From Aurantiochytrium sp. KH105 (Eukaryota; Sar; Bigyra; Thraustochytrida; Thraustochytriidae), in contig BGKB01000139.1 in assembly GCA_003116975.1 (NCBI GenBank), forward strand, positions 130,376-194,375: a stretch of 64,000 nt of DNA, in the 5' to 3' direction. Numbering within the stretch: position 1 is the stretch's first letter; every line of letters starts with the position of its first letter. The translations under genes were made by a program, and so were the position numbers. A model generated the notes under the pieces. That model ran no database searches and had not been told where the DNA came from. It was given only the letters and a program-made list of their open reading frames with translations. Shown here one piece after another: positions 1 through 9,300 of this stretch.

Positions 1-828
1 CATCACACTCACGTACGCCAGCGACTTCTTCTGGATACTATCTTCGCCCTGAACAGCGATCGATAAATCAACGCAAGGTGAACGACGGTGCGCGCGCCAA
101 ACCCAAACGACCCCGAGATCTATACAGAGCTGGTTCAACTCAAGGCTAACATTTCAACATCATTTAGGACCACAGACACCTAGCTCTGGAGGGACGCTGA
201 CGCAGATGCTCTCAACATGGCTCTCTTCTGGGCGACCTCAGCGAAGAGGCATTTGTGCTCGCTAACGCCAGGCCATGTGCAGGACCAGAACATCGCCGAT
301 GCGGTTCTGGCAGAGATGTCGTCACGTCTGGATCGTTAGCTGTTCGCTGACAAATCTTTGCGCTCGACAATCGCCGCATTCATCCATCACGAGCTCAGTT
401 TGTCTGGTTCACCTTGCTGAAGAAGTGCATGCACACCCATGGCTTTTGTTTGCGCTCTTTCTGTTTCATTTGCAGGGCTCCCGCATTGCTTTAGCTTGTC
501 AGGTTCCCTCGTCCGTCGCTTGCTATACTTGTCGGGCTCCCTCGCCTCATGCAGGCAACACGACAAGCGAGTGATTACGAACGAGGGAGAGAACCCGATA
601 AATCGTGTCATGTGCGCAACGCGCTCGACTGGGTTGCACTCAATGCGCGTGCTCTGCACAGCACGTGCGGACGGCCCTGGCCGGCAGCGAGCGCTACAAG
701 CAAAACCAATGCACTCGAGCAGACCCCGAACTCGGTCAGTGCGAGCGGACACGGCGCAGAGGCCGTGCGCGCGCGCGCGTGGTCGTGAGGCGATCGATAC
801 TCTGGATGGAAGGAAGGAGAAAGGAAAC
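1..828. other. Intergenic / 5' flank of the pseudokinase-like gene
   Basis: No convincing gene is visible. The first ~65 bases could hold the tail of a + strand gene (one frame stops at 64-66), but 21 codons are too few to decide. From 402 to about 603 a short motif of the type TTGTC(A/G)GG(T/C)TCCCTC recurs at about 402, 497 and 530 and once inverted near 588. An imperfect inverted repeat (CCCTCGT...CGCTTG against CAAGCG...ACGAGGG) spans about 507-590. The downstream ORF could be extended in frame to an ATG at 439, but that extension has spacer-like composition. Confidence 0.5.
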
Positions 829-2745
829 ATGGCTGCAAGCGGGGATACGCCGGCGTTCACGCTGTACGACGCGCTCGTTCGCACGCCCATGGCGCACTCC
901 GCTTTCACAGACGAAGTCGAAATATCGATCGGTCCAAACGGGGCCAGGGCAAATCGCGAAGATTTGGAAAGAAGCATGGCCGTATCAAGTTCTGAGAGTC
1001 AACTTCTCGGCGTTGAGCCCAGAAGGTTGGTTTTGTGGGATACCTTCGATGCTGATGTGGCTCCCGAGCCTACCGAGGCTGCCGTCTTTGCAAAACAAGT
1101 TTCTCCATTTCGCTTCGAAACCGCGAGGCGGCAACCAATCTCTATACTAATGAATGAGGCAGATGCCTCCCTTCATATGAACGACCATTTCATCAAAGAC
1201 TGTCGGTATATGTTTGCCAACCCGGACTTTGGCCTCGATGAGATGAGGGTAGCATTTCATTCTCACCCTGAGGAGATAGGTGCAAGACCTGATGCTCTGT
1301 GGTCAAGGTCTTTATATCCCGGAAATAGCGCGCCGTTGTCGCCGGGCTTGTTTGGCACCGAGTTTGGGGCGGGCGATAGAGTCATCTTGGCTCATGAGCA
1401 CAAGTCCCCTTTCAAGTTCCCTTACAAAGCAACGTTTGACGAGATGCTGAACGATGCGGTCGACTTCCTCGTGGATGAGGATCCACATTTTGATAAGAAC
1501 GAGGAATATTCTCGGCACGCCACGTGGATGATCGCCAACCGCCTCCATCAATACTATGCCGAACATGACCTCGTGGAGTTCTCTGAAAGTGTTTCCCGCG
1601 ACACCAGTCTTACAGATGGTAGGAAACACGACCTTCTCTACCCGATTCATCAGGTTTACGCATACATGTTGCGAACCTTTTGCCGCTTTGGTGTCCTCAG
1701 CACTACGAACATCACCTGGTTCCTGAAGTTAGAGCCGGACAACACGCTGAGAATCACCAAAGGTTACGACTGTACCGGCAACACCGAAGCTACGAATCCG
1801 AAGTACGCCTACTTCAGACTTCTTCTCAAGGCTTCGAAAGGTTCTCGTCTGACATTGGACAGCGCAAGCCTTGACAGTCTGGGACGAAATGCCAACCTTA
1901 ATGTTGCGGGGTCTCCGTGGAAAGCGGTTTTCGATCAGATTGTCGCAGCACGCACCGGTACAGACACCAGCATCGCTACCGCATCTGGCTCTGGAGCAGG
2001 TCCAGGTGCCGGCGCCGGCGTTGAGGGAGGATCATCTCACCACCAGGTCTCAGCGGAACAGCCAAGCAGTGTGGCAGCAGACGTGTCTGGTGGTGGTGGT
2101 GCGGTGGTAGCATCTGACGGCGACGACGAAGCGCGGCTGAATTTTCTCCGCCAGACCCTGCCTCTGCCCCAGTCGGTCTTCCCATACTTTGGAGGCGTCA
2201 AGGATCTTCTCTGGCAGAATTCGGACGCGTACGGCCATCTCATTTACGTCGACACCGGAGGCCTGCAGCAATTGATCGCGGTGAAAACGCCTCATCTCGA
2301 CCCTTACCATGAACGAGACGACGAAACCGATTACGAAGACATGAGGCGTCTTCAAGCTTTCACGAACGAGATCGAAGTGTACGAGACTCTTCGGCCGCTC
2401 TGGGGATCGCGGCACGTGCCGTGGTTTCTCTATCGAGGTCGCCACCTCTTTGCGGACGTTATTGTCGCAACAACCTGGGAGGGCCATACGCTGAAGAGTC
2501 ACTTTAGGAAACCCAGCCAATACTCGAAGGCCGTAGTGGACAAGGCGCGGGAGACTCTTCTCATGGTGCATGGGCTAGGTGTCGCTCTTCGCGTGGACGA
2601 ACCGGAAGACCTGGCCTCCACTTTCGTCCTGGACGACCATGGGGAAGTTCGTCTGACCCGTTTCAGAAACGCCACCATCAAAGCAACGCCTGCCGAGCTT
2701 GCGCAAGACATCCAAGATTTCAACAAGCACTTTCTCTCGGAGTAG
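829..2745 (+). CDS. Predicted pseudokinase-like protein (CRN/FunK-type architecture)
   Basis: A 638-residue intronless protein. The ATG at 829 is chosen because it sits in a good context (AAACATGG) and the frame upstream of it has spacer-like composition. Residues ~229-300 (pattern YPIHQVYAYM...FGVLSTTNITWFL) resemble the nuclease-like region that precedes kinase domains in Crinkler and fungal FunK-type proteins. A Gly/Ser/Val-rich linker follows at about 375-430. The C-terminal ~170 residues read like a kinase fold: IAVK with Lys486 at the beta-3 position, an EIEVYETL helix, then a stretch ending DDHGEVRLTRFRNA. The DFG aspartate is replaced (TRF, Arg611) and no clean HxD...N catalytic loop is visible, so catalysis is doubtful. 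No signal peptide or membrane segment is seen. Assignment rests on motif memory; an unrelated hypothetical is possible. Confidence 0.5.
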   Translation: MAASGDTPAFTLYDALVRTPMAHSAFTDEVEISIGPNGARANREDLERSMAVSSSESQLLGVEPRRLVLWDTFDADVAPEPTEAAVFAKQVSPFRFETARRQPISILMNEADASLHMNDHFIKDCRYMFANPDFGLDEMRVAFHSHPEEIGARPDALWSRSLYPGNSAPLSPGLFGTEFGAGDRVILAHEHKSPFKFPYKATFDEMLNDAVDFLVDEDPHFDKNEEYSRHATWMIANRLHQYYAEHDLVEFSESVSRDTSLTDGRKHDLLYPIHQVYAYMLRTFCRFGVLSTTNITWFLKLEPDNTLRITKGYDCTGNTEATNPKYAYFRLLLKASKGSRLTLDSASLDSLGRNANLNVAGSPWKAVFDQIVAARTGTDTSIATASGSGAGPGAGAGVEGGSSHHQVSAEQPSSVAADVSGGGGAVVASDGDDEARLNFLRQTLPLPQSVFPYFGGVKDLLWQNSDAYGHLIYVDTGGLQQLIAVKTPHLDPYHERDDETDYEDMRRLQAFTNEIEVYETLRPLWGSRHVPWFLYRGRHLFADVIVATTWEGHTLKSHFRKPSQYSKAVVDKARETLLMVHGLGVALRVDEPEDLASTFVLDDHGEVRLTRFRNATIKATPAELAQDIQDFNKHFLSE

Positions 2746-3215
2746 GCCTAGTATTATAAGTTTGAAAAATACACAAAGGCACGACAATCAATCAAGGTAA
2801 AAGAGACGGTCTGTGTGACGGCTCTTGTTCGCACATAAGATGCCCCTTTATTTCCTGTCAGTGAATGTATAGACATCTTTTAGTAGAAAAGGAACGATTC
2901 GACAAATCACAAGTGTATACTAAGGTCTCCATCGACCGCCCTTCGGTCGGCCACCTTCCCCTGCTCGTGGCCAGATCGCAGTGGGCAGCATCAGCACGTT
3001 GCTTGGCCGAGGGAAAAAAGGAAACCCATTCCAATCAGTCAGTCTCTGCAAGTGCAAGGTTTGCATCCGTAAGTGGAAAAGCCACGGTTGCAAATGAACC
3101 GTCGCAGCGCAAGTGGCGCAAAAGGAAAAACGATCCTTTGGATAGAGCCCGATTCGGCCTCGCGTGCAGCGCGTGCGGCGCGAGAGGCGCGCGCGCGCGC
3201 GGGCGCGGGCGCACG
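2746..3215. other. Spacer and probable promoter/5' leader of the EPC gene
   Basis: This stretch separates two genes on the + strand. It begins AT-rich (TATTATAAG near 2752) and becomes strongly GC-rich, with CGCG runs just before the ATG at 3216. No AATAAA is evident for the upstream gene. The frame of EPC exon 1 is open upstream to 2865, but that stretch is low-complexity and is not taken as coding. Confidence 0.5.
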
Positions 3216-5765
3216 ATGTCGCAGCGGCGGCCGGGGTTCCGGCCGCGGCCGCTAGAGGTGTACAAGCAGCTGCAAGTGGTGCGCGATGCAGCGCAGTTTG
3301 AGGCCATCGACGAGGACGACGACGGCGTGGCGACGCCCACGCCCACGCCCACGCCCACGCCGCCTGTGCCTGCGGCTGCAGCGGCGGCCGCGGCGAGCGC
3401 GGCGGACAAGTCCAAGGAGAAAACCCCTGCCGCGGAAAACGACGCCCCGGCAGAAGACAAGCCAAAGGAGAAGGACGACAAGCCCGAGACGGTTAAGGTC
3501 GACGCCTCCAAGGGCGACACTAAGGGGCCTAACGGAGAGCCGCACGTTGTACCGGGCACGCTGGTAAGTGACCTGCAGGGGAACGGGGAGGAAATGGCAG
3601 CCGGAGGCGCAGAGAGAAGTGAAGAGAACAAAGAAAAAGGGGAAAAGAAAGAAAGAAAGAAAGAAAGGACAGACGTCGTGAATTTTGAGCACCGTGTACT
3701 AACTGTTGGGAACCTGAACCTGAATGCAATGCGAGCATAGACGGAGCAGTTCAACCTCGAGCAACAAGGGCCCAAAAAACAAAAGAAAGCTACGTTTAAT
3801 CTTCCTGTGCCCGAAACGCAACGTGTCGCCTCGTTCGACAAGGTCGTTCCAGGCACATTTCGCCCGAACAACGCATATGTGCGTTATCGCCCAGACCACA
3901 TCGACGATCATAACTTCTCAGGTCCCGTGGAGTACGAGCTCTCCCTCGAGGACGAGGAGTGGTTGCGCTCGCACCCCAAGTTCAAACCAGACGGACCTTT
4001 TCCGCTTTCTGAAGATGACTTGGAACGCATGATCGACCTTTTCGAGCGGCGTACAGGTCGCGAGTTCCCTATCGGAGTTGACATCGCCATGCAGATTGTT
4101 CAAAAGTACATGGATCTCAACCTTCGCAGCAAAGAAAACACCGTGGTCCAGGACGTCTATGCGTGGTGGTTCCAAAGAAGACAAAAGTTGCGCAAACCGC
4201 TTCTTCGACGCTTCTGGCCCGCCACAGCGGCAGACGACTCGAGTCCCAACTTGACCTTTCGGCCTCTCGAAAAGGAGCGATATCGGCTGCGAAAGAAGCG
4301 GCAGAACAACATGGACTCGTACGAGAAGATGCTGCAGCTCAAGAACGACTTTGAGATGATGCGGTGCTTGTTAGATCTCGTACGGAGGCGCGAGCATCTG
4401 CGTGAAATCGAGGCTGATCTCCTACAGGATGAATTCGAGCAGAACCTGGATGATATTGTATATGGTTCAGGTCGTGCACCGCCACGCGAGTCCTTGGCAC
4501 CGGCAGAGATCCGCGTTGGCCCCCTCATTCCGGAGGAGTACGAGGCCATCTTTTCGATCTACCCAGCACCCACTACGTCCAGCGTCGGCACGCCAACGCC
4601 CTCCGTCTTAGAACGGGGACCCTCCGAGGCGGGTGGTAGCATCGATGTGAGCCTACTTGAAAACGATGCCGATGCGCGCAAAAAGAAAAAGAAGACAAAA
4701 AAGGCCGGCAAGAAACGTGCTCTGGAGGAGGCTATTCTTGCTGCTGGTGCCACCGCAACACCAGGTTCAGAGATGGTCGGGGCCGCAATAAACCCGTCGG
4801 CTGCCGACGCGACCACGGTAAAGAAGAAGAAGAAAAAGAAGATCAAAACCGGTGTCAACGACGGCCAGCAGCCCACCAGCGCCGCTGGTGCCACAGCACC
4901 GGCAGCTGCCGGACTTGCTCCGGGTGGCGTCGTAGATCCTGGATCTTTGGCCGCGGGGGGGGCAGGATCTTCCGGGGCCGCTACTGGGGTCCCGGGAGGA
5001 GCTCCTGGGGCTGCAGGCGCCATGCCGCCGCCCCGCCCAAAGAAACCGAGCAAGCCTCCCATCTTTTTACGGTCCATCGAGAACTTTGCTCACTATGCGA
5101 CGCAAGACTTTGAAGTTATGCACCCGGCGGTGCCGACGTGGCCACCGCCCAACCAGAGCTTGATTGAATTTCAGCGTCGTCAGCTTCAGAATTCAACGTC
5201 AAGCGGCGCACCGTCGCTAGATCCTACAGTGGAACACGAGTACCCACGCAAACTGTATTATCACAACCTCGCGCCGCCACTCAAGGCCCAGCGCTCCGTC
5301 TATAAGGAGCGCCAGCGCTACCGATGCAGGGGTCGCATTGGACGCGGTGGGCGCATACTCATGGATCGTATTCCTGTTGCTGAGACGCAGGGGGGCGTCG
5401 GCGGGACGGGGACGCAGGCTTACTTCCAGGCGCGCAAGCAGCAAATTTGCGACGAATATGTTGGCCGATCACCGCTTCAAAGCGGACAAGATTTTCTCGA
5501 CCCGAGCAAACCTCGTAGTATGTATGGCGCCGGTCTCGACCGCAGCGCTAGGCCCGTGACGCTTTCTGCGCATGCAAGGACCAAGCTTCAGTCCATTTAT
5601 GCTCGCGAAGACAGCGAGGATGAAGAAATTGAGGTGATTGAGTACCCGTATGTAAGCGCCCCACTCAGACCTGATCCAGAAGAGTCTGCGCGTCTCGAGG
5701 CTATGGCAACCAAGGATCGGGTTCAGACAATTCGCGAGGCCAAGTTTAGATTTCTTCTCCAGTAA
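3216..5765 (+). CDS. Enhancer of polycomb homologue (NuA4/TIP60-type subunit), join(3216..3563,3741..5765)
   Basis: Spliced product of 790 residues. Exon 1 (116 codons) starts with FRPRPLEVYKQLQVVRD, matching the N-terminus of EPC1/Epl1 (known family pattern FRARALDASKPLPVFR). It continues into a Pro-Thr and poly-Ala stretch and a Lys/Glu-rich linker. Exon 2 restores the conserved EPcA core: LPVPET...VPGTF, a DVYAWWFQRR block, then FRPLEKERYRLRKKRQNN followed by SYEKMLQLKNDFEMMRCLLDLVRRRE. In the family this domain anchors the catalytic core of the NuA4/TIP60 histone acetyltransferase to nucleosomes in the nucleus. The C-terminal half has two lysine-rich patches (KKKKKKTKKAGKKR type) and Ala/Gly/Pro low complexity. 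The splice joins codons cleanly at phase 0. Family assignment is secure; the disordered regions are lineage-specific. Confidence 0.9.
3564..3740 (+). other. Spliceosomal intron (177 bp) of the EPC gene
   Basis: The donor is CTG|GTAAGT and the acceptor is GCATAG|ACG. Removing these bases fuses two in-frame halves of a conserved EPcA domain at phase 0. The intron is rich in A and G (AGAAAG runs near 3640-3670) and carries a perfect TACTAAC box 37 bases before the acceptor. It is the only intron in the window supported by protein homology on both sides. Confidence 0.9.
3697..3703 (+). promoter_or_regulatory. Branch-point sequence TACTAAC
   Basis: A perfect match to the yeast-type consensus branch site, 37 bases upstream of the TAG acceptor of the EPC intron. 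The position is typical for a branch adenosine. Confidence 0.8.
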
Positions 5766-6300
5766 CCCACGTGCACGTATCACTTGCTTGCTCGCTTGCT
5801 TCTGCAGCAGCATTTGACGGAGTGACTCCTACGCTTTGAAAGACATACGCCCACGTTGCGCTCGGCTGCGCTACACAAATTTTATAAACAAAAGTTACAA
5901 ACTAATGCGACACAACGTTCCATCGAAAACGAAGGAGTAGGGGCCAAATAGGAGTTGTGATGATAATGATGGTGAGGAGGAGGATGAAAATGGTAAAAAG
6001 CCAGGTGCGCGTCGAAAGGCATACATTCTTTTTTATCGTTGCGCTCGGCTACGCTGGGTCGCGCTGCGCCATTTTCACCCAAAGTAAAAAACCTGAAGCG
6101 AAACGATGCGCCTCGAAGAAAAAGGAGAAAATGAAAAGGGTGATGAAAAAGATGAAGTTGATGATAATGATGATGATAAGATGGCGCCAAGTCAAGTTCG
6201 CTCTGACCTTGTATATACTGCAAAATGACTCTGTCGAGACTGGTTTTCTTTTGCGCACCGACCAACCGCATTTGGCAGCCGGCCTAACACTACACCAAAC
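5766..6300. other. Convergent 3' spacer between EPC and TBCD genes
   Basis: No gene is visible. The 19-base element CGTTGCGCTCGGCT(G/A)CGCT occurs at 5854-5872 and again at 6037-6055. Each copy is followed within ~100 bases by GATGATAATGATG-type low complexity (about 5957-5995 and 6140-6182). This suggests a degenerate ~183-bp tandem duplication. A short TTTATAAAC run at about 5880 is the nearest AT-rich sequence. No AATAAA was found for either gene. Confidence 0.5.
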
Positions 6301-9300
6301 TTAGTAACCCATTTGGGTGTTGTGAATGAGAGTCGCATAACTATCCTCTTCCTCGGTAGGAGCTGGAGGTGCTGGTGCGCTATCTACTTCCGCAGAAGCG
6401 GCCGTCTTGCGACCCTCTGGTTTTTGCACACGAAGGAGCTCATAGAGTTTGTCGCGCTGCTCGCGGGCACGACGCACAGGGATGGTGTCCCAGCGCGTCT
6501 CCGCAATGAGGTCCTGAGCGTCCTCAAAGGCTTGCTCCGGGTCAAAGTCTGGAGACAGGGCCGGACGAAAGGCATCGGGACGATCAGCCAGCTCCTGCTC
6601 ATACATTACGTTTTGCTGACGCAAAAAGCCCAAGAAATCGCTGTCACCCTCATTGCTCGGGTTCGCCTCCGGGACGGGAGCAGAAAGCACAGCTTCAGCA
6701 TCATTGCCAGGACCACAGATTGCCGTGCCATCCATGGCAAGCGCCCACATGTTAAAGTCCTTGGCGCAGCTCATGCGAACAAGTGGAAACTTGTGACCCA
6801 AGAGAATAAGCACCGAGGATAAAGCCACGGGACGAATCGGTCCCTCGAAGGAAGCAAGGTGAAAGAGAACCCGACTGCAGTTGACGAGCTTCGACACGTT
6901 GGCCGCGCCCTTGATCTCTTGCTTGATGACATCGTGAGTTTGCAAAAGCCACGAAAGACGCGGGTGCCGAGGAAAGTTAAATACTTCGGCAGCCAAAAGC
7001 AAATCAAGGGCCTTGAGTGCAGGAACGACAACGCGGTCGACGCGCGCATTGTCCTCGATAATGCGCACAAGTGCCTTGGCGATGAGAGTCAGCTGTGTGT
7101 AGTTCTCTCTTGCCTTTTGGGCTTTGCACCAGTCGAGGAGAGCGTCAGCTGCGTTGCTGCTCACACTTTCGGTGAGATCACCAACACTGAGCACCAGGCC
7201 GGAGAGCGCAGCGTTTACATAGTCGCTGAGTGCGAGCACCTGCGAGACGCGCGGAAAGGTGTAGGATTCCACCTTCCAGTTCGTCTCTTCAGAAGAGCTT
7301 TGTTGGTCAAAGATTTCACGCAACACATCCACATGAGAGACAGCTAGAGGAATTCCTTGGGCGGGGCTGTCGGCATCCTTGAGAATTTCAACAAGTGCTT
7401 CGCCCGCACTTTCGCGAACCTGGCCCATCTTCTCACAAAGCTGCTTGATGATGGCGCAAACGATGCGTGCCGTGCTTGGCTCGTCCAATAGGCGGCTGTA
7501 TGCGCTCGGATAGTAGTTACCGAGATCTGCTATTGGTTCCTGGCGCATGACGCTCTGAATGGCACGGGCTCCGGCGTCAGGAAGGAAGATCGCGCTGCGT
7601 TCGTCCTCCGAAGGCACGGCGAAGCGCTCGTTGCTCTCCACGGTTTTCAGGTCGTCTGCAGGGAGCTTGACTGCCCGACCGGATGGCTCGAGCGTTTCGA
7701 CCCAGGCGGCCGCGCCGTCTGCACAGTAGCGCAACACACGAACACGCCCCATGTCCCCGACGGAGGCGATGATTTCCGCTTGGTCATCCTGCACAGCGCG
7801 TGCTGCCTCGAGGGCACGCTGAGGGAACGTACGCACGGCCTTGATGGTTGTCACAAGACCCTTGATGGCCACGACGCGCACCCAGGAGCCAACGTCGCCG
7901 CGGTTGTCGGTCTCGTAGTCCTCGCAAGCCCCAAGAAGCGCGTCGATAACGATGGTGAAGAGCTCCTTGTCGAGCGTGGCGGTACAGAGCACCTCTTCAG
8001 CGCCAGCGACTGCCACGCCAACGGTTGAGGCAAGCTTGGCGAGAGAAATGACAGCATTTCGGCGCGTCTCGGCGTCGCGAAGGTCAGGGTCATCTTCGAG
8101 ACGGGTAGCGGCTGCGAGACATTTGACCACGCGCTCCAAAACGGCGCGGTCGGCACCAAGCATTCGTGCAGGCAGAACGCCAAGCGCAAGCGCGCATCCA
8201 CGACGCACGGCTGGGTTGGGGTCCGGGGTCTCGAGACTCTGGCAGTAGCGGGCGACCAGACGGTCAGTGACGTCTGCCGCCACGGGGGGAAGCATTTGCG
8301 GTAGTAGAGGCCGAGAGATGCGACTCGCTGCTGCCGAGAAGTCCGCGGCATCAGCGACCTCGTACAAGGCGTCGGCGCCATCTTCGGCGTTTGCATCGGG
8401 ACCAAAGTACTCGTCCGCAAGAGCAGCAAGCGCGGCGACTGCGGCCTCCTTGACCTCATCTTTGGGATGTTTCAAGGACTCCTCGACAGATTCCAGCAGA
8501 CGAATCTGTGCGCGGCGCGAAAGCTGATGGCCCGCGCGGGCCATGGCTTCGATAAGCTTGCAGGCAGCCACGCGGATCCACTCACCGCCACGACCGCGGT
8601 ACCAGCGGCCTTTTTCGATGCGCATGACGGTGTTGCGTACATCTGCGCGCATTTCGTCGGAAAGACGATAGGGCACCTTGGCGAGGGCGGCCACGATAGT
8701 AGAGACGGCAAGGGTGGCGCCGTGACGCACCAGCACATCGGGACTGAGCGTCTTGGGCAGGAGGTCACGCAAGACGGTCTCGGCCATGAAGGTCGGATCA
8801 CTCGCCGTGAGGACATGCAGGGCATCAGCGCTGAGCATGCGAAGCTGGAGGTCCCAATGAGAAAGCTTGTAGTTGACAAGGTGCTCGATGAGCGGGCGTC
8901 GATAGACATCAAATTGAGCGACAAAGGGGGCGATCTCAAGGTAGGCATTCTTGCGAATGCCAAGCGTAAAGTAGTCTGCTGCCGTGAGAATCTCAATGCC
9001 GTGGGGAAAGTTGTCATGGCCCTGACGACCGACGTTTTCTTGGAAGGCAGCTGAGGCGGCGCGGCGGCAGTTGACCTCTCTGTCGAAGACAGCTGTGACC
9101 ATCATTTGCGGGCAGAGCTCGGAAACATGCGGGGCCATGACGGCGGGTTCGTAGGCGCGAGCAAAGGCCCAGCATACGTAGCAAGCGGCGTCGCGGACGT
9201 TGGCACCGACCGAGTTGTGGCCTCGCCGCACATCGTAAATGAGAGCTTGGACCACAAAAGGAACAACGGCGCCGAGTCGTTTAGGCAGGAGCAAGCCTCT

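Noticed and set aside
120-160. GGTTCAACTC as a tRNA B box
   Set aside because: The flanking bases cannot form a T-arm stem and there is no A box or acceptor stem at the right distance.
439-828. N-terminal extension of the first gene to the ATG at 439
   Set aside because: The extension includes repeated spacer motifs and GCGC runs; the ATG at 829 has better context and begins the normal-composition protein.
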